A stretch of DNA of 64,000 bases from JAJZIH01 sp021785265 (lineage in GTDB: Bacteria; Pseudomonadota; Gammaproteobacteria; JAKAQQ01): positions 62,001-126,000 of the forward strand of contig DAHWSH010000011.1 in the NCBI GenBank assembly GCA_027338645.1, written 5' to 3'. The position numbers and the translations under genes were made by a program. The stretch's first letter is position 1. The number at the start of each line of letters is the position of its first letter. Shown here in pieces: positions 33,560 through 43,060 of the stretch. A model generated the notes under the pieces. It saw only the letters and a list, made by a program, of their open reading frames with translations, did not search any database and was not told where the DNA came from.

Positions 33560-33598
33560 AAACCCCACCGGACGCTGGTCCGGGTGCCGGTGGGGTTT
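33560..33598. terminator. bidirectional intrinsic terminator
   Basis: AAACCCCACCGG (33560-33571) pairs perfectly with CCGGTGGGGTTT (33587-33598), a 12-bp stem with a 15-base loop, flanked by T-rich sequence on both strands. It lies between the convergent hydrolase and HU genes. Confidence 0.8.
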
Positions 33599-33605
33599 AT
33601 TGTTT

Positions 33606-33929
33606 TCAGGCCATATCTTTGAGCTTTTTGAGTGCCTGTACCTTGACGACGTTTCGTGCCGGCCTAGCCTTGAAGGTCGTGGACTCTCCGGTAAAGGGAT
33701 TGATTCCTTTCCGGGCTTTGACTGCCGGCTTATGCACCAGCTTGATCTTCAGGATTCCGGGCATCACGAACATTCCCGGACCCCGTTTACCGAGACTTTT
33801 CTTGATTAACCCCTCAAACGTATCGAAGACAGCACTGACTTGCTTGCGCGTCAGGGTCGTCTCCTCGGAAATTTTCCGGACGATCTCGCTTTTGGTGAGT
33901 GGTTTGGAGGTCTGATTATTGCTAGCCAT
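33606..33929 (-). CDS. HU-family DNA-binding protein
   Basis: A 107-residue histone-like protein that bends and compacts DNA as a dimer. The N-terminal helices (LTKSEIVRKISEETTLTRKQVSAVFDTFEGLIKKSL) and the beta-arm region (GINPFTGESTTFKARPARNVVKV) match HU/IHF, with a short Ser/Gln-rich N-terminal extension. The ATG at 33929 is chosen because the frame upstream (to 33980) is not HU-like and GAGG lies just before it. It differs from typical HU in the longer linker VKARKGINPF. Abundant nucleoid protein is the likely role. Confidence 0.9.
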   Translation of the reverse strand: MASNNQTSKPLTKSEIVRKISEETTLTRKQVSAVFDTFEGLIKKSLGKRGPGMFVMPGILKIKLVHKPAVKARKGINPFTGESTTFKARPARNVVKVQALKKLKDMA

Positions 33930-34020
33930 AAGATCCTCTAGGGTTACGGAAAGAGAGAGCAACGTTGCGGAATGTATCATAATCGGCGCCAGAAGGGTAG
34001 CGCCACACCTCCTCCGAGCT

Positions 34021-34581
34021 TTAGCCGAACCGGACGGAAGGGAGAAGGATGTTGATGAAAAACAGGATTGCGAGTGCCAATAAGGGGGAAAAGTCCAGTC
34101 CTCCCGTTGCTGGCACTAGACGACGCAAGGGCCTGAGAACCGGTTCATTGATGGCGTAAAGAAAGCCCGTCATGGGATGCTGCATGTAGGGGGGCTGGAT
34201 CCAGCTCATGAGTGCCCCAACAATCAGAGTAAAAATGTAAAAATCGTCCAACAAGGTCGCACATTTGATCAACGCAGCAAGTGCGAGCAAGCCTCCTGTG
34301 AGCGGGCGGCTTGCAATCACGGCCAAGATGGCAACGTCAAGCCCGCATAGCACAATGGCAACAACAAGGCTCCACCAGTCACGGCGCATGACACGTCTTC
34401 CGGACCAATGGTAGAGCGGCCTCAGAACCGGCCAGGTCAGCCGACCGATGCTCTGTACCACGGGATGAGAGAAATTGAGTGGACCCCAGCTCATAGCGAA
34501 ACGGGAGAGAAAAAGCAGGGCGCCGACGGTGAATAGAAAATTCACCAGGAAAAGCCAGGCGCTAGACCAATGCAGAATCAT
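34021..34581 (-). CDS. YggT-family membrane protein
   Basis: A 186-residue inner-membrane protein made of two YGGT domains, each with paired helices (SRFAMSWGPLNFSHPVVQSIGRLTWPVLRPL, and later PPYMQHPMTGFLYAINEPVLRPLRRLVP). Linked to proC in many proteobacteria, as here with an ATGA overlap. Proposed roles include osmotic or K+ homeostasis and cell-division support; none is shown by the sequence. Confidence 0.92.
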   Translation of the reverse strand: MILHWSSAWLFLVNFLFTVGALLFLSRFAMSWGPLNFSHPVVQSIGRLTWPVLRPLYHWSGRRVMRRDWWSLVVAIVLCGLDVAILAVIASRPLTGGLLALAALIKCATLLDDFYIFTLIVGALMSWIQPPYMQHPMTGFLYAINEPVLRPLRRLVPATGGLDFSPLLALAILFFINILLPSVRFG

Positions 34582-35468
34582 ATGACCACTGTTTCCCGGA
34601 CTTCTTGGCCAAGTTCATTTCCTCGTTTCCACGCGGCACTCAGGGCCAGCGTAACTGCTGCCTCGAAACCCTGCTTTCGAAGTTGCTCGAGTGCAGCGGC
34701 TGTGGTTCCGCCCGGCGAAGTCACCCCCTCCCGCAGGCGTTCAAAATCCCCCTTACCCTGAAAAGCCAGTTCCAGGCTTCCCCGCCCGGTTTGCAACACG
34801 AGATCGGTTGCGAGAGCGGGATCCATCCCCAGCACAGCTGCCGCATTCTTGAGGCATTCCATGAAGTGAAAAAAATAGGCCGGCCCGCTACCCGCAAGCG
34901 CGGTGACTCCGTTCATCCACTCTTCAGTCTCCAACCAGTAAAGACGTCCCAGCCTGCCGAGCAGTTTTTCCAGAGCCACATGGTGCTCTGGGACGAGATC
35001 TGGCGCGAAGAGCGCAATCGCACCTTGGTTGAGGGCCACCGCCAAATTGGGCATCGCCCGGATTACAACCGTTTTACCGCCACAACACCACTGACAGATC
35101 ATCTCGCGCGGGATCCCTGCCGCAAAGCTCACTAGTAGGCGGGGTCGGCCTGCGAGGTGGGAGGCAGTCGTTTCGAGCACCTGTCGCAGCGAATCCGGCC
35201 GGATAGCCACTAGAATCAGGTCGGATTCTGCTACCACACCTCCCACATCATCCGACACAAATGCTCCGGACTCCGCCGCGATCCGCGACCGTCGGTCAGG
35301 GTCGCTTTCCGCGATATACAGGCGGGACGAACTCCAGCCACTTCGTAAAAGCCCAGCAATACAGGCCCCTCCCAGGTGCCCTGCACCAAGAATCGCTACT
35401 TTCTCAATGTCCCAGCCTAGATCAGCCCCCTCCGGGGGGGGTGCGGGATGGCTTGCCGTTCTCGTCAC
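34578..35468 (-). CDS. proC: Pyrroline-5-carboxylate reductase
   Basis: Last step of proline synthesis: reduces pyrroline-5-carboxylate with NADPH. The 296 residues include an NADP fold (VAILGAGHLGGACIAGLLRSG) and the C-terminal dimer domain with ALAGSGPAYFFHFMECL and the GVTSPGGTTAAAL signature. A 20-residue Pro-rich N-terminal extension is unusual but harmless. Coupled to yggT by an ATGA overlap; divergent from pilT across 47 bases. It would use the semialdehyde made by the ornithine aminotransferase at 17340. Confidence 0.95.
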   Translation of the reverse strand: MTRTASHPAPPPEGADLGWDIEKVAILGAGHLGGACIAGLLRSGWSSSRLYIAESDPDRRSRIAAESGAFVSDDVGGVVAESDLILVAIRPDSLRQVLETTASHLAGRPRLLVSFAAGIPREMICQWCCGGKTVVIRAMPNLAVALNQGAIALFAPDLVPEHHVALEKLLGRLGRLYWLETEEWMNGVTALAGSGPAYFFHFMECLKNAAAVLGMDPALATDLVLQTGRGSLELAFQGKGDFERLREGVTSPGGTTAAALEQLRKQGFEAAVTLALSAAWKRGNELGQEVRETVVI

Positions 35469-35515
35469 TTCGCTATACCTTGTAGGGAGCCCTGTATTGA
35501 CCCAGGAAAGCCCGC

Positions 35516-36586
35516 ATGCCAGAAGAAGCCGTCCAAATCCTCGATATTGCCCAGCTCCTGACCTTCGGCGTACGAAACCGCGCCTCTGATCTCCATATTT
35601 CAGCCGGCGAACCTCCGATGATCCGGGTCGACGGCGACATCCGACGAATCAACTTGCCGCCTCTCGATGGAAAGAAAGTGCATGACATGATCTATGACAT
35701 TATGAATGATAAACAAAGGAAGCACTTTGAGGAATTTTTGGACTGTGATTTTTCATTTGAAATCAGTGAGTTGGCTAGGTTCCGCGTCAATGCGTTCAAT
35801 CAAAGAAGGGGGCCAGGCGCAGTCTTCCGTACCATTCCTTCCAATGTCCAGACACTCGAGGATCTCGCCAGTCCGCCAACCTTCAAGGAACTCGTATTGC
35901 GACCCCGCGGGCTTGTCCTCGTCACGGGGCCGACAGGATCCGGGAAGTCGACGACACTCGCCGCCATGATCAACCACGTCAACGAGAGTGTCATGTCCCA
36001 CATTCTTACAATCGAGGACCCAATTGAGTTCGTGCACCAATCCAAGAAGTGTATTATCAACCAGCGGGAAATCCATGAGCACGCTCTCGGATTCGCGGAA
36101 GCCTTGCGTGCCGGACTACGTGAGGATCCGGATGTGATCTTGGTCGGTGAAATGCGCGATCTCGAAACTATCCGTCTGGCCCTTACAGCCGCCGAAACCG
36201 GGCACTTGGTTTTTGCGACCTTGCACACCAGCTCTGCTGCCAAGACGGTCGACCGCATTGTTGATGTCTTCCCGGCCGCCGAGAAGGAAATGGTTCGTAC
36301 CATGCTTTCCGAGTCGCTGCAAGCGGTCATCTCGCAAACCCTTCTCAAAAAGGTCGGGGGCGGACGGATTGCCGCCTACGAAATCATGACGGCTACACCT
36401 GCGATCCGCAACCTGATTCGGGAAAACAAGGTGGCTCAAATGTACTCGGCCATCCAGACCGGGCAGGCACACGGCATGCAAACTTTGGACCAGTGCCTAT
36501 CCGAGTTGCTCCGCCGTGGTGTCATCACGCGGGAGCAGGCTCGCATCAAAGCCACCAACAAAGAACAGTTTGTACCAGGGGGATGA
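35516..36586 (+). CDS. pilT: Type IV pilus retraction ATPase PilT
   Basis: A 356-residue hexameric secretion-superfamily ATPase that powers pilus depolymerisation and twitching. It has the PAS-like N-terminal domain (ASDLHISAGEPPMIRVDG), Walker A GPTGSGKST, Walker B VGEMRD, the His box ATLHTSSA, and the PilT-specific AIRNLIRE motif near the C-terminus. The ATG has AGGA eight bases upstream. First of three tandem paralogues. Divergent from proC. Confidence 0.96.
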   Translation: MPEEAVQILDIAQLLTFGVRNRASDLHISAGEPPMIRVDGDIRRINLPPLDGKKVHDMIYDIMNDKQRKHFEEFLDCDFSFEISELARFRVNAFNQRRGPGAVFRTIPSNVQTLEDLASPPTFKELVLRPRGLVLVTGPTGSGKSTTLAAMINHVNESVMSHILTIEDPIEFVHQSKKCIINQREIHEHALGFAEALRAGLREDPDVILVGEMRDLETIRLALTAAETGHLVFATLHTSSAAKTVDRIVDVFPAAEKEMVRTMLSESLQAVISQTLLKKVGGGRIAAYEIMTATPAIRNLIRENKVAQMYSAIQTGQAHGMQTLDQCLSELLRRGVITREQARIKATNKEQFVPGG

Positions 36587-36589
36587 TTT

Positions 36590-37765
36590 ATGGACCGTGA
36601 ACAAGCCATTAAGTTCGTCCACGACTTGCTGCGCATTATGACACAGCGTAGAGCCTCGGATCTCTTCATTGCGGCGGATTTCCCACCCGCCATGAAAATT
36701 GACGGTGAGGTCAAGCCGGTATCCGATCGTCCCTTTACAGCCGAACAATCGGGTGTAATCGTACGCGCCCTTTTCAATGACCGGCAGTCCCGCGAGTTCG
36801 ATGCCACCAAGGAAATCAGTTTCGCCATCGCACCGAAGGGGATCGGCCGGTTCCGGGTCAGTGCCTATGTCGAACAGGGACGGCTGGGTGCAGTTCTTAG
36901 GACGATTAATACCCAGGTCCCCACAGTCGCCGAACTGGAGCTTCCCCGGATCCTAGAGAACATCTCGCTCACTAAACGCGGCCTCGTACTGGTCGTCGGT
37001 GCCACCGGCTCCGGAAAGTCTACTACCCTGGCGGCCATGATCCATCACCGGAATATTACCGCTCACGATCACATTGTCACCATTGAGGACCCCATCGAGT
37101 ATGTCCATGGTCACGGATCCTGCCTGGTCACCCAGCGCGAACTGGGAGTGGACACTGAATCCTGGGGGGCCGCCCTCAAAAATACACTGCGTCAAGCACC
37201 CGATGTCATCCTGATTGGGGAGATCCGGGATCCTGAAACAATGTCATATGCCGTCGAATTTGCTGAGACAGGGCACCTCTGTCTCAGCACCCTCCATGCT
37301 AACAACGCCAACCAAGCATTGGACCGGATTATCAATCTTTATCCCAAGGAGCGGCGTCAGCAGCTGCTCATGGACCTTTCGCTGAATCTTAAGGCCATGA
37401 TCTCCCAACGCCTCCTGCGACGGGCCAGCGGTACTGGCCGCGTGGCAGCTATGGAAATCTTGATCAACACCCCACTCGCCGCCGATCTGATTTTCAAAGG
37501 GGAAATTACCGAGCTCAAGGAACTTATGGCGAAGTCAGTCAACGCTGGCATGCAGACCTTCGACCAAGCCATTTTCGACCTTTACGAGAGCGGCACCATC
37601 AGTTACGAGGAAGCGCTCCGCAATGCCGATTCTCAAAACGAGTTGCGCCTGCGGATCAAACTTGAAAGCAAACGGGCCTCACGCCCTGACGATTCTGAGC
37701 TCGATCAACTTCATCTGTCAGAACCAGAAACAGTACAGCCCAAGACTCTCCGCCTCGGAAAATAA
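36590..37765 (+). CDS. pilU: PilT-dependent retraction ATPase PilU
   Basis: A 391-residue paralogue of PilT (MTQRRASDLFIAADFPPAMKIDG; Walker A GATGSGKST; Walker B IGEIRD; His box STLHANNA) with an extended C-terminus and no AIRNLIRE motif, which is the PilU pattern. PilU supports PilT in high-force retraction. Starts four bases after pilT. Confidence 0.94.
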   Translation: MDREQAIKFVHDLLRIMTQRRASDLFIAADFPPAMKIDGEVKPVSDRPFTAEQSGVIVRALFNDRQSREFDATKEISFAIAPKGIGRFRVSAYVEQGRLGAVLRTINTQVPTVAELELPRILENISLTKRGLVLVVGATGSGKSTTLAAMIHHRNITAHDHIVTIEDPIEYVHGHGSCLVTQRELGVDTESWGAALKNTLRQAPDVILIGEIRDPETMSYAVEFAETGHLCLSTLHANNANQALDRIINLYPKERRQQLLMDLSLNLKAMISQRLLRRASGTGRVAAMEILINTPLAADLIFKGEITELKELMAKSVNAGMQTFDQAIFDLYESGTISYEEALRNADSQNELRLRIKLESKRASRPDDSELDQLHLSEPETVQPKTLRLGK

Positions 37766-37808
37766 CCCCTAACCTCTCTCTTCCTCGACAACCCGGTCCG
37801 GAACCCAG

Positions 37809-38864
37809 ATGAATCTAGAACCCTACCTACGCCTCATGGCCGAAAGATCCGCCTCGGACTTGTACCTGACCACAGGTTCACCCATCAAGATCCGTGTTCA
37901 AGGAAGGATTTTATCGGTTGGTCGGACACCGCTCGACGAATCAATGATCCGCGAAGCGACCCTTGGCATCATGAACGAGTCACTGATCAACCAGTTTGAA
38001 AATCGACATCAAGCCGAATTCCCGCTGGAAATTCCCGGAGTGGGACGCTACCGGGTAAACGTGTTCCTTGAACGTGGACGGGTTGCCATAGCCATCCGTT
38101 TTATCCCGATCAAGATCCCCGAGCTGGATACCTTGGGGTTGCCTGGGGTCCTGAAGGAACTGATTCGAGCACCGAGAGGACTTATTCTCGTCGTGGGCGC
38201 AACTGGAGCTGGGAAATCAACAACCCTGGCTTCCCTGATCGACTACCGAAATGCGAGCCAGACAGACCATATTCTCACCATCGAGGATCCCATCGAGTAT
38301 GTCTACGAGAACCGCCTGTCGATCGTGAATCAACGAGAGGTCGGAAATGATGTACTGAGTTACGCGGATGCCTTGCGCAGCGCATTGCGTGCAACACCTG
38401 ACGTTCTTCTTATTGGTGAAATCCGTGATTCCGAAACCATGTCTGCCGCCATCGAGATGGCCGCAACCGGCCATCTGACTCTGGCAACATTGCACACGAG
38501 CAACGCCCACCAGACCCTCGAAAGGATCCTCAATTTTTACTCCGAATCGGCCCAGCAACTGGTGCTCACCGACCTGTCAATCAACATGCGGGCCATCGTC
38601 GCCCAGCGGCTAGTCCCCAACGTGGATGCAAAACTGGTCGCGGCAGTCGAAATCCTACTCAATACCCCGCACATAGCCGACTTGATTCACAAGGGAGAAC
38701 TCGGTATGTTGCGTGAAGCCATGGAGTCAAGCCATGAAATTGGCATGCAAACATTTGATACGGCGCTTTACCAGCTCTACCGGGACGGCATCATTGAGCT
38801 CAAGACCGGACTGAACTATGCCGATTCCCGAACCAACCTTGAAAACAAGATCCGCTTCGGCTGA
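37809..38864 (+). CDS. Third PilT/PilU-type ATPase
   Basis: A 351-residue secretion ATPase with the full core: RSASDLYLTTGSPIKIRVQG at the N-terminus, Walker A GATGAGKST, Walker B IGEIRD and the His box ATLHTSNA. It lacks AIRNLIRE and its C-terminus (NTPHIADLIHKGELGMLREAM) is closer to PilU than PilT. It follows pilU by 43 bases and overlaps the S9-type gene by 47. It may be a specialised retraction motor or modulator of PilT; this is inferred from paralogy. Confidence 0.92.
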   Translation: MNLEPYLRLMAERSASDLYLTTGSPIKIRVQGRILSVGRTPLDESMIREATLGIMNESLINQFENRHQAEFPLEIPGVGRYRVNVFLERGRVAIAIRFIPIKIPELDTLGLPGVLKELIRAPRGLILVVGATGAGKSTTLASLIDYRNASQTDHILTIEDPIEYVYENRLSIVNQREVGNDVLSYADALRSALRATPDVLLIGEIRDSETMSAAIEMAATGHLTLATLHTSNAHQTLERILNFYSESAQQLVLTDLSINMRAIVAQRLVPNVDAKLVAAVEILLNTPHIADLIHKGELGMLREAMESSHEIGMQTFDTALYQLYRDGIIELKTGLNYADSRTNLENKIRFG

Positions 38865-40890
38865 ATATTCATCCAGACCTATCCATCTCCCCGGTGTCCC
38901 TGAGCTTCTCGGAGCCTTAAGCCTTTTAGCTTTCGGTTTACTACCAGCCTTTGGAGCTGGACCCCCCGAAGCGATACGGACAGGGATTTCTTCCATTGCA
39001 CCGGGTTTTGCCAACTCCCGTGCCACCCATGTCCGCTTGTCACCCAACGGCCGCTGGTTAGCCATTGCCGGTTATTTCCGAACTGATCGCCAAGAAGGGC
39101 TGGCGCTCCTGAACCTGGGCACTCCCCGTTATGACCAGCGCCTGTACATGGTCCGCGAAAGCCAGATTAACCACCTGCGATGGGCAGGGTCTCACACTTT
39201 GCTAGCCACAACCCGCATCAAGCTTCCAGGCTACCGGAGAACACTCCGGAGTGGCGAGATTTGGGCCATTCATCTGGTTCATCATCACGCGCAAAGCAAC
39301 CTTCTTGCCGGGTACCGGAAGCACGGCCTGGCGTTTAACATCGCCATTTATCTGATCCTCTCTCCACTCGATCATGATCCAGACCGAGTGGTAGTCGAAC
39401 GCTATTCTTCCGTTGACTTCGCACCGGAGACCGACATCCTGAATGTCCAAAGCGGCCTGATGCTGCATGGGATCCACAGCCCAATAACAAACGGACAACT
39501 GCTGACCGACAACGACGGGCATGTCCGTCTAGCCTTCGGCACAAACGCACTCACCGGGCGAACCGAGCTATGGTCCAGGAAACCACGGACCCTGGAATGG
39601 AAGAATCTCAGTTTCCTCCTCAGGCACTTGGGGCCAGCATCGGGCGCGAGACCCATCGGCTTTCTGCCCGACAACCGCCGGTTTTACTTTCTCCGGACCA
39701 GTCATTACGGCACTCTGGGGCTTTACGCCATAAACCCCGGTAACGGGAGAGAAACCCGGCTTTATGTGAACCCGAAGAATGACATCCGCCGGATCGCTCG
39801 GGCACCCTCCGGGCGAGTGTATGCCATCTGGGTGGGAATCCGGAAGCCACACTGGGTCATTATCGCCCCGAAGAACCGTGAAGCTGAATGGCTCCGATTG
39901 CTCACACCCGTCTTCCGCAACCAGCGCGTCACCATCCGGGATGTCACCCGTAATCACGCCATGGCCCTGATCCGCGTCAGGGGGGATCGCAATCCCGGGG
40001 AATACTATCTCTTCGACCCCAAAAGACACCTCCTGCGATATCTCATGAGTGCGCAACCCGGGCTGGCACCACCCGAACTGTCTCCTTGGCATGCGTTCAT
40101 GCTTCCTTGGCACGGGCAGAAAGAACCGGTTTATCTGGCTTTCCCACACGGACCCGCCCGTACCCGCAAGGGTCTGGTCGTCTGGATCCACGGTCACCCC
40201 TTCGGGGAAAGCATGCGCTGGCGTTTTGATCCACGTCTCCAGGAACTCACTCGCCATGGCTTCGTGGTCATGGAAGTCGACTACCCGGGTTCTCCAGGTC
40301 GTGGGAAGACTTGGCGCCGACTGGGATACCGGCAATGGGGAGGGACCATGCTGGAAGGGATCTGGGCTGCTGTGCGCTGGGCCGCTGGGCAGCACTGGAT
40401 CCCGGCCGGCAAACTGGCTCTAGCAGGTCATGGCTACGGTGGATATGCTGCACTCATGCTCGGTGCCGAACACCCCAAGCAGGTTCGGGCAATCGTGAGC
40501 CTGAACGGCATCTACCAGCTGTCCTTGCTGAGAACCCCCGCTGACCGGTTATGGCGGACACCTTTCGGCCGCTGGTTCCTGAATACAGTGCTGGGGCGTC
40601 AGCACCTCGATCCCGATTCACCTCTTGCTCATGCCCAATCGATACGTGCGCCGGTTTTCCTGATCCATGGAGAAAGAGACTCCAGAGATCCATCCGGTGG
40701 AGAAAACCATCTCGTTTTGATCCTCCGTGAGCATTCGGTGCCGGTCAGGCTCCTTGAAGAACCCACCCAAGGATGGCATTTCACGGGTGCCCGAACCCGG
40801 ACCCGGATCTGGCGGGCGATCGTGGATTTCCTCGACCAGGCACTCGCGTCCAAGCCCTCATTTCCACAATCCCCGGTCCACCGTGATTGA
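38818..40890 (+). CDS. S9 prolyl-oligopeptidase-family protein lacking the nucleophile serine
   Basis: A 690-residue protein with a signal-anchor-like stretch at 28-48, a beta-propeller-like region to about 430 and an alpha/beta-hydrolase domain at 440-680. The hydrolase domain is well conserved (GLVVWIHGHPFG, VMEVDYPGSPGRGKTW), but the elbow reads GHGYGGYA with Gly539 (codon GGC at 40432-40434) where GxSxGG is expected. The acid (HGERDSRDP) and histidine (GWHF) remain. Peptidase activity should be absent or need another residue. The start overlaps the pilus ATPase by 47 bases; a shorter start would remove the overlap. Confidence 0.8.
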   Translation: MPIPEPTLKTRSASAEYSSRPIHLPGVPELLGALSLLAFGLLPAFGAGPPEAIRTGISSIAPGFANSRATHVRLSPNGRWLAIAGYFRTDRQEGLALLNLGTPRYDQRLYMVRESQINHLRWAGSHTLLATTRIKLPGYRRTLRSGEIWAIHLVHHHAQSNLLAGYRKHGLAFNIAIYLILSPLDHDPDRVVVERYSSVDFAPETDILNVQSGLMLHGIHSPITNGQLLTDNDGHVRLAFGTNALTGRTELWSRKPRTLEWKNLSFLLRHLGPASGARPIGFLPDNRRFYFLRTSHYGTLGLYAINPGNGRETRLYVNPKNDIRRIARAPSGRVYAIWVGIRKPHWVIIAPKNREAEWLRLLTPVFRNQRVTIRDVTRNHAMALIRVRGDRNPGEYYLFDPKRHLLRYLMSAQPGLAPPELSPWHAFMLPWHGQKEPVYLAFPHGPARTRKGLVVWIHGHPFGESMRWRFDPRLQELTRHGFVVMEVDYPGSPGRGKTWRRLGYRQWGGTMLEGIWAAVRWAAGQHWIPAGKLALAGHGYGGYAALMLGAEHPKQVRAIVSLNGIYQLSLLRTPADRLWRTPFGRWFLNTVLGRQHLDPDSPLAHAQSIRAPVFLIHGERDSRDPSGGENHLVLILREHSVPVRLLEEPTQGWHFTGARTRTRIWRAIVDFLDQALASKPSFPQSPVHRD

Positions 40891-40897
40891 ATCCGGA

Positions 40898-42979
40898 ATG
40901 GAAATGGATAGGCCCGCAACTGGAAAGGCTCGCAATCGGCTGCCACCCGATCCCGAATCCTTCCTTTCGGAAATCATCCGACTGGGGTTCTGTGGGCTCG
41001 AAGATCTTTTGTTCGATCTCCCGATCCGCTACGAGGATGAAACGCGGATCATTCCCATCGGGGCACTGGTTCCAGGACAGGCAGCGCTGGTCCAAGGAAC
41101 GGTTGAACTAGCTGACGTCCGATACATGCCTCGCCGTCAACTGCTGTGCCGCATTGCGGATGGAAGCGGCCATGTGCACCTGCGGTTTTTCCACTTCTAC
41201 CACTCGCAATACACCGGATTCAAGCGGGGTCTGACGGTTCGCGCATACGGCACCTTAAGGGAGGGTGGACTGGGACGGGAGTTAATCCACCCAAGGTACC
41301 GGGTTTTCAAGGACAGTTTTCCTCCTCTCAAACGGTACCTGACTGCCATCTATGCCAAACGGGTCGGGTTAGGATCGCGTCCCCAGGAACAGTTGATTGC
41401 CATGGCACTCGATTTCCTGGACCGCAAGCAGCTCGAACTGATCGACTACCTGCCTCCTACGCTCACTCGGCCCTGGGCTTCCTGTAGCCTTCTCGAGGCA
41501 CTGCGTGGCGTCCACCAACCTCCCGCCAGCCTCCCACCGGACGCACTCGAGAAATGGCTTTATCCCTATCAGCGGCGTCTGGCCTTTGAAGAACTGCTTG
41601 CATATGCACTGTCCCTTCAGAAAATCCGCATAGCCTGGGAGCGTGCACAAAGCCAACCCCTTAGGATTCCTGCCGAACAGTTGGCTCGTTTTCTAAAAAC
41701 TCTACCCTGGGAGCTGACTCAAGCCCAACAACGCGCTTGGCGAGAAATTGAAAGCGACCTCTCAAGTCCAAAACCCATGCTCCGTCTTCTACAGGGTGAT
41801 GTCGGTTCTGGGAAAACTTTGCTCGCTATTCTGGCAGCTTGGGCCACCCTGGCAAACCGGGGGCAGGTCGCCGTGATGGCCCCGACCGAGCTCCTAGCCG
41901 ACCAGCATTACGCTACTTTTCAGAGATTCCTATCCCCACTGGGAAAGCCGGTTCTGAAGCTGAACTCCCGTTCCTCAAGGAACCAGCGACGCTCCGTTCT
42001 GGAATGCCTCGCTGCGGGAACACCCTGTGTGGTTCTCGGAACCCAGAATTTGTTCCAGCACGAAGTCGTTTTTGGCCACTTGGTGACTGTTATCATCGAT
42101 GAACAGCACCGTTTCGGAGTTGAACAACGTCTGGATCTGGTCAACAAGGGTACTGGATCACGCCCCCATCAGCTCATCATGACGGCCACGCCAATACCCC
42201 GTACCTTGGCGATGTCACTGTACGCCGGTCTGGATCAATCCCGTCTTGATGAACTGCCACCGGGACGTCCGGGCATCTCCACAACGATTTTTCCAGCCGA
42301 ACGACGCGCTGAAATTATGGCGCGGCTACAGACCCTATGCGAAAAGGGTCAGCGGATTTTCTGGGTTTGCCCGAAAATTGAGGAAACCGAGGGTTCGGGT
42401 GGCCGCGCGGCAGAAACGGCACTCGAGGATCTCCGAAAGGCACTTCCGCAGCTTCCCGTGGGACTCCTGCATGGACGGATAGCCGGCCCTGAGAGACAGC
42501 AACTCATTGCGGGGTTCCGGGAGGGACGGATTCAGGTTCTCGTCAGCACGACGGTCGTCGAAGTAGGGGTTGATATCCCGGAAGCAACGGTCATGGTGAT
42601 CGATGGTGCGGAACGGCTGGGCCTTTTGCAGTTGCACCAGCTGCGTGGCCGCGTTGGCCGGGGGTCGCAGGCCGGGCAATGTCTCTTAATTTATGACACC
42701 CTCTCTCCCGATGCCCGATCACGTCTTGAGGTCATGCGGCAAAGCAGTGACGGATTCTGGATTGCAGAGCGCGACCTTGAAATCAGGGGTCCGGGCGAAA
42801 TCTGGGGAGCCCGGCAGAGTGGAGGATTGGATTTCCGCATTGCCCAGCTTTACCGTGACCGGGACCTTCTCGCATTCATCCCTGAAGCTACCAAAAGACT
42901 GGGCGACGAAAACCCGGAGATCATCGAATCCCTAGTCGCGCGCTGGCTGGGAGGAGACCTTCGTTTCGGCAGTGCCTGA
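40898..42979 (+). CDS. recG: ATP-dependent DNA helicase RecG
   Basis: A 693-residue helicase that reverses stalled forks and branch-migrates recombination intermediates, the same length as the E. coli protein. It has the N-terminal wedge/OB domain, Walker A GDVGSGKT, the DEQH box VIIDEQHRFGVEQR, motif III TATPIPRTLA and motif VI QLRGRVGRG, plus the C-terminal TRG region. I place the start at the ATG 40898, eight bases after the S9 stop; the open frame extends to 40727 inside that gene without RecG-like sequence. Confidence 0.96.
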   Translation: MEMDRPATGKARNRLPPDPESFLSEIIRLGFCGLEDLLFDLPIRYEDETRIIPIGALVPGQAALVQGTVELADVRYMPRRQLLCRIADGSGHVHLRFFHFYHSQYTGFKRGLTVRAYGTLREGGLGRELIHPRYRVFKDSFPPLKRYLTAIYAKRVGLGSRPQEQLIAMALDFLDRKQLELIDYLPPTLTRPWASCSLLEALRGVHQPPASLPPDALEKWLYPYQRRLAFEELLAYALSLQKIRIAWERAQSQPLRIPAEQLARFLKTLPWELTQAQQRAWREIESDLSSPKPMLRLLQGDVGSGKTLLAILAAWATLANRGQVAVMAPTELLADQHYATFQRFLSPLGKPVLKLNSRSSRNQRRSVLECLAAGTPCVVLGTQNLFQHEVVFGHLVTVIIDEQHRFGVEQRLDLVNKGTGSRPHQLIMTATPIPRTLAMSLYAGLDQSRLDELPPGRPGISTTIFPAERRAEIMARLQTLCEKGQRIFWVCPKIEETEGSGGRAAETALEDLRKALPQLPVGLLHGRIAGPERQQLIAGFREGRIQVLVSTTVVEVGVDIPEATVMVIDGAERLGLLQLHQLRGRVGRGSQAGQCLLIYDTLSPDARSRLEVMRQSSDGFWIAERDLEIRGPGEIWGARQSGGLDFRIAQLYRDRDLLAFIPEATKRLGDENPEIIESLVARWLGGDLRFGSA

Positions 42980-43060
42980 ATCCCTGCCAACCAATACCGC
43001 CTCTATAATGACCATGACCTCGAGCATCGCCGCGAAGAGCACACTGGGCGGCTTCCTTCC

